This document shows positions 43,895 through 56,401 of a stretch of 64,000 nt of DNA, piece by piece. This stretch comes from Porites lobata. Taxonomy: Eukaryota; Cnidaria; Anthozoa; Scleractinia; Poritidae. The stretch covers positions 2,987,001 through 3,051,000 of the forward strand of contig CALNXK010000020.1 of the NCBI GenBank assembly GCA_942486035.1. Direction: 5' to 3'. A model generated the notes under the pieces. That model saw only the letters and a program-made list of their open reading frames with translations, had not been told where the DNA came from and did no database searches. Each line of letters starts with the position of its first letter. Positions within the stretch are counted from its first letter, which is position 1. The translations under genes and the position numbers were made by a program.

Positions 43895-44375
43895 CTTCAA
43901 AAACGGTTGTGACTGGAATGGATACCCCAAAGTCAGATTGTCACCCTCACTCAAAATACAGGATAGGAGTCTTATAACTTAATGTAGTAAATAAGAGAAC
44001 AAAGAAAACAGAAAAAAACAGTAGGTAGAATGTGGGACTTCAACTCGCGTCATTTCATGTATCCACTACAACATCAAGGGTAAACTGCCGACACCGTTTA
44101 ATTTGAACGTATTTTACATGGCGTTGATCATTACATTATTGAAAGCTAACCGTTTTTAAAACGGTGCTTGACCCTAAACACTGTACTTCAGTGGTAAACC
44201 CTGTATTCACCTCTTTTCCTTGCACAGCTGTCTCTTACTCTGATTTCCCCACTTTTTTAAAAGTTCTCGTGTCCAGTAAATTCGCCTAAATATAGTATAG
44301 CGTGGTGTAGTGTAATAAACATATGGTGTCCAACCGGATTTTGAGGTATCCATTCTAGTCACAACCCTTCACAAA
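43895..44375. mobile_element. Inverted-repeat element downstream of gene E
   Basis: Left GGTTGTGACTGGAATGGATA (about 43905) is matched inversely by GTATCCATTCTAGTCACAAC (about 44347). Similarity extends several bases each side. Outer limits are uncertain. Confidence 0.55.
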
Positions 44376-46374
44376 CACCAATCTAGGCTGCGATTCCCTA
44401 CCAATCAAATATGACTGTAATCATTTGGAACTCCCTGGTAGTTATTTAGTGAGTGTACCGGCTGGCTCTTTAAAGGTCTTCAAATTTAGACCCTTATGAT
44501 TGGAAAAAAAATGTTTTGAATTAAACTGACACCCTCATTCTAGAACGCTGAACTCGTTCTGCAGCATTCGTACATTCGAAATACTATACCACGTTTTAAG
44601 GAATGTGCCTCAACCCGTTCAGTAGCGTTCGAGAGTACTAAATTTTTTGCTGTTTTGTTTTTTTTATGTGATTTTACTAGCTTCACTTAATAGGAAACAG
44701 AAAAATATAGCAAAAGCATGTAACGCACTTATAATAAATTAGTAAGCACGATCAAGTGAAGAAAAAAAAGAAAAGAGTTGCCAGCTAGGGTACAACATCT
44801 TTAAGGTGAATATACATAATGTACAGGTAAAAACGGATATTCTGCACATGCTTCGAACTCAGAAGTCTGTAGAATGTTGGCTGTAATGGCTGTAAGGATA
44901 CACATTGAGTAATGATCTGGATGGTGGGTCGTGTAAAAATTTGTTGTTAAGCTATCCACCCTCACAGGCGTTCTTTTGAACGCGTGAAGAACTCCTGAAC
45001 GTCTATGTGGAAGGCTTAAGTTATACCTACATTCAGGTTATCGACCATAGCCAATAAACTGACGGGCGCTTGGAAACGGAGAAAAGGCCTAAAAAGGCTT
45101 GAAACCAGTTATACCTTTTTGGCACAAAATTTCTGTTAAAGTGGAGACGTTTATACAAAATATATTGAAGATGGGAAATAATCTGATCATTGCATTAACA
45201 GAAGTAAAAAAGTGAGCCTTTTCTGTACTTGTCTAGCTAGATCCCTAGCAAGGAATGCCGCCTATTTTTGATTTGAAAAATAATGCCTCCTGACGCTTGC
45301 GAGCCAAGCTGCAGCCACTTTCTGTCTGTTTTAGGTTATTTATATATGTAAAAAATTCACTGTATCAAAGTTCCCGATTAATTCCTCATAATCAGCCGGC
45401 GCTAACCATATTTGGAAGATGCATACCAATCGATAATCGATTTGATGTTATATTGTTAGCAGCCTCGTTTCCGGGCAACTATACAGCTTCGGTTGCAGAA
45501 CTGTAGGACGGGACAGTCTAGCTCCTCGGTGGATTGAATCGTCCTTAATCTCAATAATTCCTCACATCATACTCGACCTCCTTCAATGCAATAACTAAGT
45601 GTGACATGAACTGGCATTTTGCCTCCCTGTTTAGTTAATTGGCAGGTATACACAATTCCTTCACTAATTATCCCCACTAAATTTTTAAAAGATAAAAATA
45701 ATTCAAGACTGGAAAAGGTATGGGACACTGGCTTACTGATTTTTCGGACAAATTTTAGTCCCAGATTAAGAGTGTGCAAAACTTTGGGGATTGATATAGT
45801 ACTTGTTAGTGTAGAGGGTACTTAAAAATGCTTTGAAAAGGATTTTGGAGAAAAAGTACCGGCGGGCATCGGTAAAGGCCACAAGTTGTTCGAGGCCTCC
45901 ATGATCTATTTAACTACAAATTTGACTTAAGAGATAGGCGGTGTCCGAGGTCCATCCATGCTTCGGGTGCTAATTATTCGCTCTTGAAATATATTTAAAA
46001 AGTAATTAAAATATTCATTTACAAAAAATTGTAAGTGGAAAGTTTAATCAACATTGCAAATCATAACTAATCCTGAACAAACACAATAACGTGTGAAACA
46101 TCAAAATGTCATAAGAAATTACGTTAACTACTAGGGGTAAGGTATTTGCCAATGTGAATGTGTCATGTTATCTTAGATTAAGATCTCAACTTTAATAACT
46201 TTTCCTTCCGCCGAGGAACTTGATTTTTTTTTTTTTCGTTTGTTTAATTAACACTGAATGAAATGTTAGTAGTGGACAGCTGAGAAAATTGAAGTTATCC
46301 AGATAGTAAATGAACATCGTGGCAGCTAAAATTCTTCTAGCTATCAGTTGTGGTTGAACTTGAAACTGGTTAGC
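44376..46374. other. Spacer between genes E and F
   Basis: AT-rich non-coding DNA with only short ORFs lacking motifs. Contains the presumed promoter of gene F. Confidence 0.5.
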
Positions 46375-49300
46375 ATGTTTCGTTTGGCGGCTTTGATTTT
46401 GCTTATAGATTTCCATGCAGTTATTTGCAAGAGCGAGGCAGTTAGCGACGATTCTGTCTTGGTAAGGGTTTCTGAGTCCACTAAACCATTAAATTCTACA
46501 CTGTTATAATCGGAACGTTTCTAGCCATGATATAGTCTAAAGGCGATGACCGATTATTGCTTTGTTCATTCAAGAAAATATAGATTAAAAGAGAAAGTTT
46601 AAAATTAGAATTAGGCTTAACAAATTGTTAGGTTGTCAAATTAAAGTTAGAGTTTGTGGTGAGATTTTGAGTTTCCCTCTTGTACATTTGTCACTTAAAG
46701 CTTAATAGAAGAGTTGGACACTAGTTCAGATTTCACAAAAGGCTAATTCTCTACTTTTTTTTTTCTGTCGCTAATTGCTACTGAGGAGAGTTTCCCGCAA
46801 TGAAAACCCGAAAAGTTCATTAAGGCATTAAAGGTGAAAGAAAATGAAAAGGGTGATGTCCGTATAAATATCAGTTATTTAGCAAAACATAATGCATTTC
46901 TATGTTAGCTTCAAGAGGTTTAAATCGATGCAAGGTTTATTATTGAGTGGTTAATGAATCGAACCATTCAAACAATTCCAACATTTTCGTTCTAGAACTA
47001 TCTCTCCAAATTCGGCTACATTTCACATAGCAGATCGCGCAATAATGACGCCACCTTCTCAGTAAAGAAGTTCCAGCAATTCTTTGGCTTACCTGCGACC
47101 GGTGAATTAGACGAGGAAACCGTTGAAATGATGAAGAAACCACGATGTGGAAACCCAGACGTTAACGACAATGGGTTACGCGTCAGGCGTTATGATGTAG
47201 GATATGGCAAGTGGGAAAAATCACCACTGAAATACCACCTGAGTTTTGGTGAAGATCTGGCACGTGATCTTCAAGCAAGAATCTTCGCCAATGCATTCAG
47301 AAAGTGGAGCGATGCGGCACCCAAGTTACGATTTATCAGAACATTTAACCGTGAAGATGCTGACCTAAAAATAAGGTAATCGTGACACTTTTTCCTATCT
47401 AAGATCCAACAGATTTTATTGTACCCGCTCGATTAATTTCTTTGTTTTTCCTCTTTTTTTCCTGTTAATCTTTTCTGATAACCCAATTTGTGTTATTACT
47501 ATACCATGTAGAACATTGCCAGGTGTCATATCAACATGGGCTTTGATTTTCTTTTCTTTTGGTATTTGCCGTTATTATTCTTGAATCTTTTGAGATTGTT
47601 ATTTTACGTTGCGTGTTTGTGTGTTTTTTTTTTTTCGGCAGTAGGAGGTCGTTTTACTATCATCGTCATCATCGATATCATCATCATCATAATGATCGTC
47701 GTCATCATCAATATGATCGTTATTATAATTATAATTATTATTATTTTTATTATTGTTATTATTATGATGAATGACATCGGCATTGACAAAAAGCATCAAC
47801 TTTATATAATCAAGAAAATGATAAATATAGCCATTAGAGCAACATATTATATCTTTTGTTGTAGAAATAGGAATTGGGATAGCCCAGACTTAATGCAAAT
47901 TTGTTTTATTTTCTTTTTCTTTTTTTTCTTTTTTTTTTCGCTTTTGTGTTGTTTTGTTTTTGCTTTTGGTTTTTTCTTTTAATCATCCCATCTCCAGCAG
48001 CATTTGTGAACTACCTATACGTGGCGAGATTTACAATTGTACATTCAAAAAAACAAATAAAGCTTCCATCATTATTATATTCATGATCATTATTAGTATT
48101 GGTATTATTGTATACCAACCACCCAAGTATGATGCAATTAGAAATATTAAGTCAACTAAGATACGCGGATTCCGCTGGGGGGTCGGATTTTTTTTCCGAA
48201 CATTTCTTAGTTCTACTGAGTATTATTGTTGTTTTCTTATTTTCTAATTTCTTTTTGCAGCTTTGGAGAGAAGGAACATAAAGGACCTGGCGAACAAGAC
48301 TGTTTTTCACCTTTTGATGGGCTCGGAGAAGTCTTGGCTCATGGCATAACCCCTCCGGACGGCCGAATTCATTTCGACGAAGCAGAAAAATGGACAGAGA
48401 AGGGAAGTCGGTTTTGGTCTAAAACAGAAAGTCTTTATCAGGTTGCTACCCACGAGATTGGTCACGCTTTGGGACTTGGGCACTCTACAGACGCTGATGC
48501 TGTGATGTGGCCATTGAGCAAGAAGGGCAAGCCAAAGCTGACCAAAGATGATATTGCCGGGATTAGAAAATTATACGGTAGGTGGCTAAAGTCAAGAAAT
48601 GGTGTAACATGACCACTGTCCGAATAAGCGTTTTTAAGATGATCGAAATTATACTATTTATGCGTCCACAGACTTTACGTTTTCCAGAGGGCACTATATT
48701 AGTCGCCATATGCATCTGCACATCTCGTCGCATAATACATCTTTTTTCCCTCTTGGGGGGGTAGGGGGGAGGGGGAGAGATGTATTAAGAGAGATTAGCA
48801 TACGGCGAATGTCAAACAGTCGAACCTCCCTGGTAAGCGACAGCCTTCCGTGGGCAACCACTTCTTCAAAACACCAAGCCCTACAGCTGGAACCTCTGTT
48901 AAACGACTAACCCATGTAATTAAGCAACCTCGACCACTATAAGGGGATGACGGTTCTATAACTGTCCATTGTTTTTACCTCTTGTAAGCTGCACCGCTAC
49001 TTGATATAATGGGTCTGATCTCTATGCACGCTGTACAAAAACAAAATGCCCTTTATTTGAGTGTCAATGTATTTAGCACGAAAGTTATGTACTAATTGGA
49101 AACACTGTTTTTACGTCTCCTTATACTGGAGAGGGGACTGCCATTTTTCGTGGTCATCCGAGCCACGCGAAGGTCTAGCCACTTGCAGTGCAAAGAACAG
49201 AACCTTCATTTGTCAGTTATTTTAAGACCCTGAGTATCGGTCCCGTCCCGGGACTCGAACCCGCGACCTCCCTCTCTCCACTCACACGTCACGTTATACT

Positions 49301-49997
49301 AGGGAGCTTAAGCAACCACGACGACAACCACAACGACGACTTCAAAAAAAAAACAATAGGTTTAATGATCAAAACAACAGCTCTGCACGTGCATCACGCT
49401 TTTTAGTACATTTCTTTGATGTCTACTGCACGACTACGACGGGAAACCCCCTAATTTGACTCTTTATGGAGGACGTGGACATACTAAGACGAATTTCCCT
49501 TCATCTTTGTTAGCCTGAATAAAATCCTTAAGCTTTCAACTCCAGGAAAAGTCGCCTGCATTTGACATATTGAGCGGATCCAAATAGACGCGATTAAGTT
49601 TGAAAGAACGCAAATTCATTTTTTTACCGTCGTTTTCACTGTTGTCGTTGTCGTCCTTGCTTGAGGTCACTATTGCCTGAGCTGTACGTACTATTCTGCT
49701 CCCAGTATTCGAAAAGCGTTTAGTAAAAATATGTAACTACGCATACTGTATAGTAAGTGAAACTGTATTCAATAAATTATCTTCCATAAAATAAATGATT
49801 CCGTACCGGGTCAAATTCTCCTAAGCAGCCACCTCCCGTAAGCGACCCCAAAAGTCTTCAGATTTTGGTGATCGCTTACGAAGAGGTTTGAGTGTATTTA
49901 CCTTTAAATTTTCCATTTTCTTACTTAGTATTTTGATATTTGTAATCTCTAATTAAGACTTTTGTTTTTCTTTTTCTCCTTCTTTGATTCAGGTTGA
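46375..49997 (+). CDS. Gene F: minimal secreted matrix metalloproteinase (pro plus catalytic domain only)
   Basis: Four coding exons: 46375-46461, 46996-47375, 48261-48577, 49993-49997 (789 nt, 262 aa). Signal peptide MFRLAALILLIDFHAVIC; prodomain with KKPRCGNPD (Cys80); furin-type RVRR; catalytic domain with HEIGHALGLGH from His220 and Met-turn AVMWP. The last exon contributes only two bases plus TGA, so the protein ends LYG. There is no linker, ShKT or hemopexin, an architecture comparable to vertebrate MMP7 and MMP26 (family knowledge), probably reached independently. The extra Cys of the array is present in EQDCFSPFDG. Mature enzyme would be about 160 residues. Expected to be a secreted, convertase-activated zinc endopeptidase. 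The intron 2 tract of ATC and TTA repeats is non-coding. Confidence 0.9.
47640..47770. repeat. ATC/ATT-rich low-complexity tract (gene F intron)
   Basis: ATCATCATC runs passing into TTATTATTA runs, intronic. Several frames are open but no protein similarity is apparent. Confidence 0.85.
49130..49320 (-). mobile_element. tRNA-derived SINE-like element
   Basis: The minus strand has GGTCGCGGGTTCGAGTCCC, a good RNA polymerase III B box, with a weak A-box-like stretch upstream, followed by GGGACGGGACCGATACTCAG. No cloverleaf can be folded over the whole length, so a SINE relic is preferred to a working tRNA gene. Downstream of gene F catalytic exon, inside its last intron. Confidence 0.5.
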
Positions 49998-50062
49998 TGC
50001 TCATATGGTCAGTTTCCACTGAAACAGATCTGTAATAATTGACATGAAAAGGCAAATGAGTA

Positions 50063-50068
50063 AATAAA
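50063..50068 (+). promoter_or_regulatory. poly(A) signal of gene F
   Basis: AATAAA 66 bases after the gene F stop, supporting the tiny terminal exon at 49993. Confidence 0.65.
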
Positions 50069-50069
50069 A

Positions 50070-51990
50070 CGAGTTAACATGAAACCTGTCTCCTGATCGT
50101 CTATTACGTACTGAACATTACAAATGAAGGGTAAAAAGAGAAAATGGACGCAAAAATTAACTTATAGTTACATCGAAAATGAAAATGTTAGTACAATTAG
50201 GTGTGTGTATAATTATGTAAGAATGTTTTTGTTTTTGTTTTGTTTTTTTCACGCGTGATCCGGGATACATCGTAAACAATGAAAATTAAATGGATTTCGA
50301 ACTGCGATACGAAGAAGGAACTACTAATTATAAGAGAAATTATGAACTGTTTTTTCACATAATTTTGAAAGAGTCTGGTTTCTGAATGTCAGGGATTAGA
50401 ACAAAAACAAATCGACAGTAGGCATTAAAGGAGAGGTATACTTGCAGATTACAAAGAAACTACAACTCACCCATAATCAATCCGCAGGAATGTTTGGTAT
50501 ACTCATTTGTATACCTGTGATTTATTGGGATGCGCGTATGATATGACATTGTCTAGCAGCTTTACTTCAAAGGTTTTCCTTTTTAGCGCAATAAGAATAC
50601 TATTGTAGAAACCCTGAATCTTGGGCGGCCAAATTTTCTGTGGTGTGAACTGGGAAAAAAGCTCCACAATAGGAAACTCTTAAGGTTTTCCTTAGAAGTG
50701 TTACGAGAATGCTATAATTGTCGATATCCTGAATTTTAAGCGCACGTCTAAAAGAAATGCGACAAAAACCCAGCTACGAAACTTGAAAACTATGGAAATT
50801 TAAGTCTGTCTCTAGGTATAGATCAAGGCAATGGTGACTTTTTCATTCGAATACCATGTTTCATTCTGGGAAGACATAGTCGTTAGGCTTCCCAGAATAG
50901 ATTTTAATTCATTACATAACGTTTAATATAAAAGCTTTTACATGTTACCCTTTAATAAACAGCTCATTTCTATAAATATTTCTAGAATGGGGAGAGAATA
51001 AAATTTTCATTAGCAGGGTGGTTTTCCTCTGACAAGTAATACTTATATTTAAGTAGAAAAACTAACGAAAAGAGGTATTTCATACTAAACAGTTCAACAC
51101 CATTAACGAGGTGCAGGAAAATAGGAGTGGACACTTTAAATAACCCTGAAAAAGCTAAAGTTCCTTATGAATAAGTATAGTAAAAAGTCTTTTAAAATTT
51201 TTGGCACTTGTAATGCAATTGAAAGGTTTTAAAAGCACTATTAATGTGGCCTAAAACACGTTGAGAGTCACCGTCAAACAGCGAATTTTCTATTTTTGAG
51301 CAATAATTTAAAAAAATAATAATTTCGTTTGTCCATCTGTTCTTGTTTAAACCACAAAATGCAGTGGCCTCTTGAAAACTACGTAGATTTCTTACTATTC
51401 TAAAAAATAAATATATAAATATATTTAAAAAGTACCTCCTTTAAATTTAAAAACAATCTACCTTTAAGTGTTGTTGGGATTACTGAAGAAGATTTGATTT
51501 GATACTTAAGAGCAACTTGTACTACTCTTAAAGTTATTCTCAGTGAAGAGTCATTATCAGAAAAATGTTTATTTAATTTTAATAGCTTTATTCAAAATAA
51601 ATCACACACCAGATATAAAGTCCTTAACGAGGTAATTTGGTCAACAGCCAATGGTTTTTCTTTTCTGATTGATTTATTTTCCCTCAAAATTGAGCCAGAA
51701 TGCCTCACTCTACGCCCCTTAAAGACACTTTTTAACTGGTCTGTAGTGAAATATTGTCAAAATATTCGCATCGTTTTAGCTGATGGAGTGCTTGTCCAAA
51801 TTGTGTTTATATAAGTAATTAAAAATTATTAAACAATATCGGTCTATAACCTAAGTCACCTTCTCTGAAGTATGCTGTTTAAATAGACAAGCAGCTGATT
51901 TTAGCCCTTGCATTTTAAATTAAGAGTGCTCGTGTTTTTTATATGCAAAAACCCTTTAAAAAACACTGACGGTAAAGCAATAAAACACCA
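50070..51990. other. Spacer between genes F and G
   Basis: Very AT-rich and featureless apart from the hAT-like piece after 51990. No supported ORF. Confidence 0.5.
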
Positions 51991-52197
51991 GTCAGTGCCG
52001 GATTGTGCCGGATTCAGACCTAGAGATAGTGGGCGGTCATCGAGACCCTTAGGTAAGGGGGTGGGGGGGTTGGGGGGGGCTGGGCCATCTCTCAAAACTT
52101 TTTTTCGGCTCTTCAGGCCTCAGTTTGGTCCAAAAATAAGCGGGGGAGGGGGGGTGTGGAGCCCCCGGGCTCCATCTCTAGTTCCGCCATTGCCAGT
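51991..52197. mobile_element. Possible hAT-like non-autonomous element
   Basis: The left end carries CAGTGCCGGATT with GACCTAGAGAT nearby. The right end ATCTCTAGTTCCGCCATTGC is its approximate inverse (CAGTG.CGGA...AGAGAT). The interior is G-rich. The terminal motif resembles hAT ends, but the target duplication is unclear. Confidence 0.4.
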
Positions 52198-52393
52198 CAT
52201 GATCTGCTGAAGTAATTGCCAGCTCAATGTTTATGCAGCCGCACCTAAAAACATTTTCAAAGATAATTGTATTTGTAATTTACTGAAAAGTACATGTCTC
52301 ACTTAATATTTATACAGCTTGAAAAGCTACAAACATAAATAAAGGCCGATGGTGTACTGGTTATGCAGTTAACTGAATGTCACACCAGTAAAG

Positions 52394-55300
52394 ATGGTTG
52401 TCATCTTGGTAATTGTTTCGTTGCTCTTTCTAAATGCTGCCGTTTGTGAGGAGGATGAAACCGATTTCGCATTGGTAGGTTAAACGTATCCGTTTATTAT
52501 TACAAATCAGAAAGATAGAAGTTTTGAGACTTAGAAGTTACTATCAATTTGTTTCTGATTATTCATTAGCTTACTAAGGCCGGTGAAGCACGGTTAGTAG
52601 TAGTTTTCGTTCTAGATCCAACAAAACCACTTAATATGATAACTAATTAGAGCATTATTATTTGACAGCCTTATAGCCTATTGGCTGAATTGCGACTTTA
52701 ATTTTCATAAACTACGCTGTGATTAGAAGAGAAAGGAAGTTCATCATTGAATATGTTGAGTTATTATATGGCTGAGTCTGTTTTCGCCATGCGATTGGTC
52801 AATTTGCGGTCCGTAACTTGCTATAAGGACCAAAATTTTTCAAAGAAAATGCTCATTTCGGAGGTCTAAATCTCTTTACCTCGGAAAAAATATTTAAATA
52901 AAGTTATAAGACGCCTGTCAACCTTGAGGACTTGGATGTTGACTTTGGCCTTCAACATTTTAAACTGTGTTTATTTGTGAACGAAGGCGATGAAGAAACT
53001 AACTCGTAATCTTATCGTTGAGGATTCTAGTCAGTGTTTGAAAATTTTATCGTAGTACACAGTTAAGAAGACGAAAATCGACTAGCGGAGATTCCAGACG
53101 TTTTGCGACTGAGAAAATAAGTAATTCCTTCAACAAATATGATAACAAACATACCTGCACCCGATCATCTTGACAAGCTTCTTTGCCATTGGCAGTGTTT
53201 TTTCAAAGACCAACTAAGGAAAAATAGAAGCGAGTTCGAGGCAGACTCAATACTGTCCAGTTTTCAAAAGACTCCAGCGTCACATTAACGAGTGAATACT
53301 TACAATGTTTTTAGTTTCCACAGAATAAACTTTGAAATATGTATGTAAGCCCTGAGAACTGGGATGTTGACTTTGCCTTTGCAAATTTTAACCTAGCTTT
53401 GTTTTAATGACAACGAAGCTGTTGTAGAAAATGAATCGTAACCTTACCGAGGAGGAGAATTCTAGTCGAGTGTTTGAAAATTTTAACGCAGATCACAACT
53501 GAAGACGAGAATCCACTGGCAGAAAGAGAGGTTTTCCAAAAAAAAATTAACAAGCGAATCTAGTTCGACAATGACAACAAACTTACTTTGAAAAGCTTCT
53601 TTGCCTTTTGCAGTATTTTTTCACAAGGACAAACGGAGGAAAGATGGAAACGACTTCTAGACAGACACAGTGTCCGGTTTCCAAAATACTCGGTCCGTAA
53701 TTTACTATACGGACCGAAAACTCGGCTAATAAGAGGTACTTATCTAAAGAGAGGTAACACTCCCGAAAAAATTTCCAACATTGCTCTTATGCCTTTTTTT
53801 TTCCTTTCCTCCGGTTAGAATTACCTCACCAATTTTGGCTACATATCCAAAACCCGTTCGGGAAATCACGATCCTAAAACTGCGATTAAAGGTTTTCAGA
53901 GCTTCTTTGGTCTACCTGAGACAGGGGAACTTGATGACGAAACAATATACCAAATGAAAAAGCCACGTTGTGGAGTCCCGGATGTTTACAACGAAAATGG
54001 AAGAGTGAAACGCTCACCGTATCCAGGCACTGTAACAAAATGGAGACAGACCTATTTTACGTACTTTGTGTACAAAGGAGAAGATCTTCCAGAATCTGAG
54101 CAGCAACGAATCTTTGCCAAGGCCTTTAACATCTGGAAAGCTGCTGCACCAAGGTTAAGGTTTACCAGAGAAAAGACTCAGGAATATGAACCAACAAAGG
54201 CTGACCTGAAAATCAGGTAGAATTTTCTCTTTTCTTAGGTAATGCCAATATCAATTATTTAGTAATATCTTGTTTTATCATATAACTGAATCCACGGGCG
54301 GGCAAGGTGAAGCGACTTTTGTTTTCTGATTGGCTACCCCAGTGATCAAATTAAGATGGGGTTATCTGGCCCGCACGAAATTTGTGATTTGTGATTGGTG
54401 GATTTCGATCCGTTTTCTGTGTTTCTCGGTTCGTTGCTTTTGAACGTCAGAGTTCGGTCGCGTGTTTTTGAATAGGGCAGTAAGTTTGAAACAGCAGTAA
54501 ACAGCAGCAGTAAACAGCAGATGGGTTAATATTGGCCTTGCTTTTTCTTCTTTCCCTTTTTCTTCTGTTTAATATGAACCTGGGCCTCCTCTAAGTCCAT
54601 AAAAACGTAAAAAAGAACTTGGCCGATATTAGCCAACTTGACCTCCAGCTTGGTCAACAAAGCATATGTTTCTACAACAAAGCGTGTTAAAAAGCCAAAA
54701 ATTACTTTTAAACTGTTGTTTAGGTATTTGCCAAGCACATCACCTAATACAAGTAGGTTAATGCTTGTTTTCTGATTCATAGTCTGCGTTGCTAATATTT
54801 TCAAACATTTTTACCACTATGTATAGTTATGTTTTAACTTACGGTTTTTCGTTTATTTTCCTGTGGTATGCAATCAGTTTTGGCAAGGAAAGGCATTCTG
54901 GAACTCCGTTTGAACCTCGCTGCACAACCGTATTTGATGGCAAAGGAGGCATGGTAGCGCACGCTTATGCTCCGCGGGAAGGGCGAATCCATTTTGACGA
55001 CGACGAAAAATGGACCGAGAAGGGTGGATTTTGGAGTAGATCACAAAGCTTGCTGTTTACCGCGGTCCACGAGATTGGCCACGCTCTGGGTCTCAATCAC
55101 TCCAACAGAAAAGACTCCGTCATGTGGCCAGAAGCCCAGAAAGGTGTTCCTAAGCTTTCTAGTGAGGACGTTAGAGCAATACGGCAGTTGTTCAGTAAGT
55201 CTGTTGTTTTCTCTCTCAATTTAGATGGTTGGATGTGTTTTCTGTGCCTGATGTTGTCTGTTTGACCATGACCTAGGCAAAAAGTAAAATATGAACAGGT

Positions 55301-56327
55301 ACACCTCATCAGGAATGACTGTTTTGGAGTTGTAAATCGTCATAGACAAAAAAATATATAATAATGGAAACGGTTCCTTGATAAAATGCAGTGAAAGTCC
55401 CAAAACTGTTTTTTTTTTCTTTAACGGCTAAAGACTTTTATTAATAAAATGAAGCTCTTGAACGTTCATGTGCCCATTTCTTTTCACAAGACTGAAAAGT
55501 CTGAGAAGATGACATTGTAACAATGAAAAATCAAAGTAGGAGTTGCAACACAAAAGTTGCAGCCTGGGGTCTGGGATACAGAATTATTTTCCTACTTTCG
55601 AGATTTACTCGAGTTTGCTTTCTTGATTCAGTGAGGGGTGAATTGTGCCAATGCTTTCTTTTCGCTTCCTGCCCTTTTTCGTGCTCTCATTGAGCGACAC
55701 ACGTCTTTGACACAGATGTATGACGTTCTGTAAGTTGTTACGATCGTATTTTGTGTTACGTTAAAGTGCCCATAACCTAAAATTTTTCATTTTCTTATCT
55801 GAAACTATAACTTATTAAAATAACTTCTGCGATTTTTTTATCAATTTTTGAAGTCTTCATTTCTAAGATACACCCACGACGCTGGTCACGCAAACTACCA
55901 AGGCTCACATATGACGTCATGTGACGTAAATTAAGGACCTCGCATTACCTTGCCTTCACCTGCTTTACACAAAAAAGATCAATTACAAGTAAGGATTGAC
56001 TCACAACGTCTTCGCAAGAAGAAAGTTTTTCTGAGGCAGAAAAACCTACCAGAACTCTTAATTTTTACCTGTCAATAGAGTCACGTGTTCCTTGAAGTAC
56101 GTCATATGACGTCATACTCTGAGAGAAGACTAAGACGAATGGTGTGCCAAAATGGCGGCAAATTTGAACGTTTTTAAAAAATTCTAAAAAAAATCGTCTT
56201 TGGTTCAATTGGCAAATTTTTTTAGCAGAAGTTATTTTAATAAGGTGTAGTTTCAGATAAGAAAATATAAAATTTTAGGTTATGGTCACTTTAAGTTACC
56301 AACGGTTTGTTTTTCCTTTCAGATTAA
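52394..56327 (+). CDS. Gene G: minimal secreted matrix metalloproteinase
   Basis: Four coding exons: 52394-52474, 53819-54216, 54878-55194, 56323-56327 (801 nt, 266 aa). Signal peptide MVVILVIVSLLFLNAAVC then EEDETDFAL, the acidic stub common to the array. Prodomain with KKPRCGVPD (Cys78) and a furin-type RVKR, followed by a longer loop (SPYPGTVT) than in sister proteins. The N-terminal half of the catalytic domain has a short charged insertion (EKTQEYEPTK) before ADLKIR. The active site is HEIGHALGLNH from His224, with Met-turn SVMWP. The last exon encodes the end of one Asn codon and TAA, so the protein ends LFN rather than LYG. No ShKT or hemopexin. The last intron carries a TTAA-flanked MITE-like element ending 28 bases before the final exon. 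Intron 1 contains a tandem duplication. Confidence 0.9.
52905..53710. repeat. Tandem duplication inside intron 1 of gene G
   Basis: Two units of about 430 bp share GGATGTTGACTTTG, GTGTTTGAAAATTTTA, AAGCTTCTTTGCC, GCAGT.TTTTTTCA and CGGTCCGTAA.TT. The shared GGTCCGTAA phrase also occurs at 52808, just before unit 1. Confidence 0.65.
55761..56294. mobile_element. TTAA-flanked MITE-like element (gene G last intron)
   Basis: TTAAAGTGCCCATAACCTAA at the left and TTAGGTTATGGTCACTTTAA at the right are inverted copies. The similarity runs inward (CTTATCTGAAACTATAACTT versus its near-inverse; AATAACTTCTGC and GCAGAAGTTATT). A TTAA target is characteristic of piggyBac-type elements. It ends 28 bases before the last gene G exon. 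Confidence 0.75.
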
Positions 56328-56395
56328 CGCTGATGTTGGTGTAATCGACAGTAATGAGTTTGTTAAAGCGAATCATACTACTAACAACGAGTTTA

Positions 56396-56401
56396 AATAA
56401 A
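56396..56401 (+). promoter_or_regulatory. poly(A) signal of gene G
   Basis: AATAAA 69 bases after the gene G stop codon, matching the spacing in gene F. Confidence 0.65.

Noticed and set aside
49240..49320. Possible tRNA gene on the minus strand
   Set aside because: The B box is good but no acceptor-stem pairing or proper anticodon arm can be drawn, and the sequence continues into a SINE-like tail.
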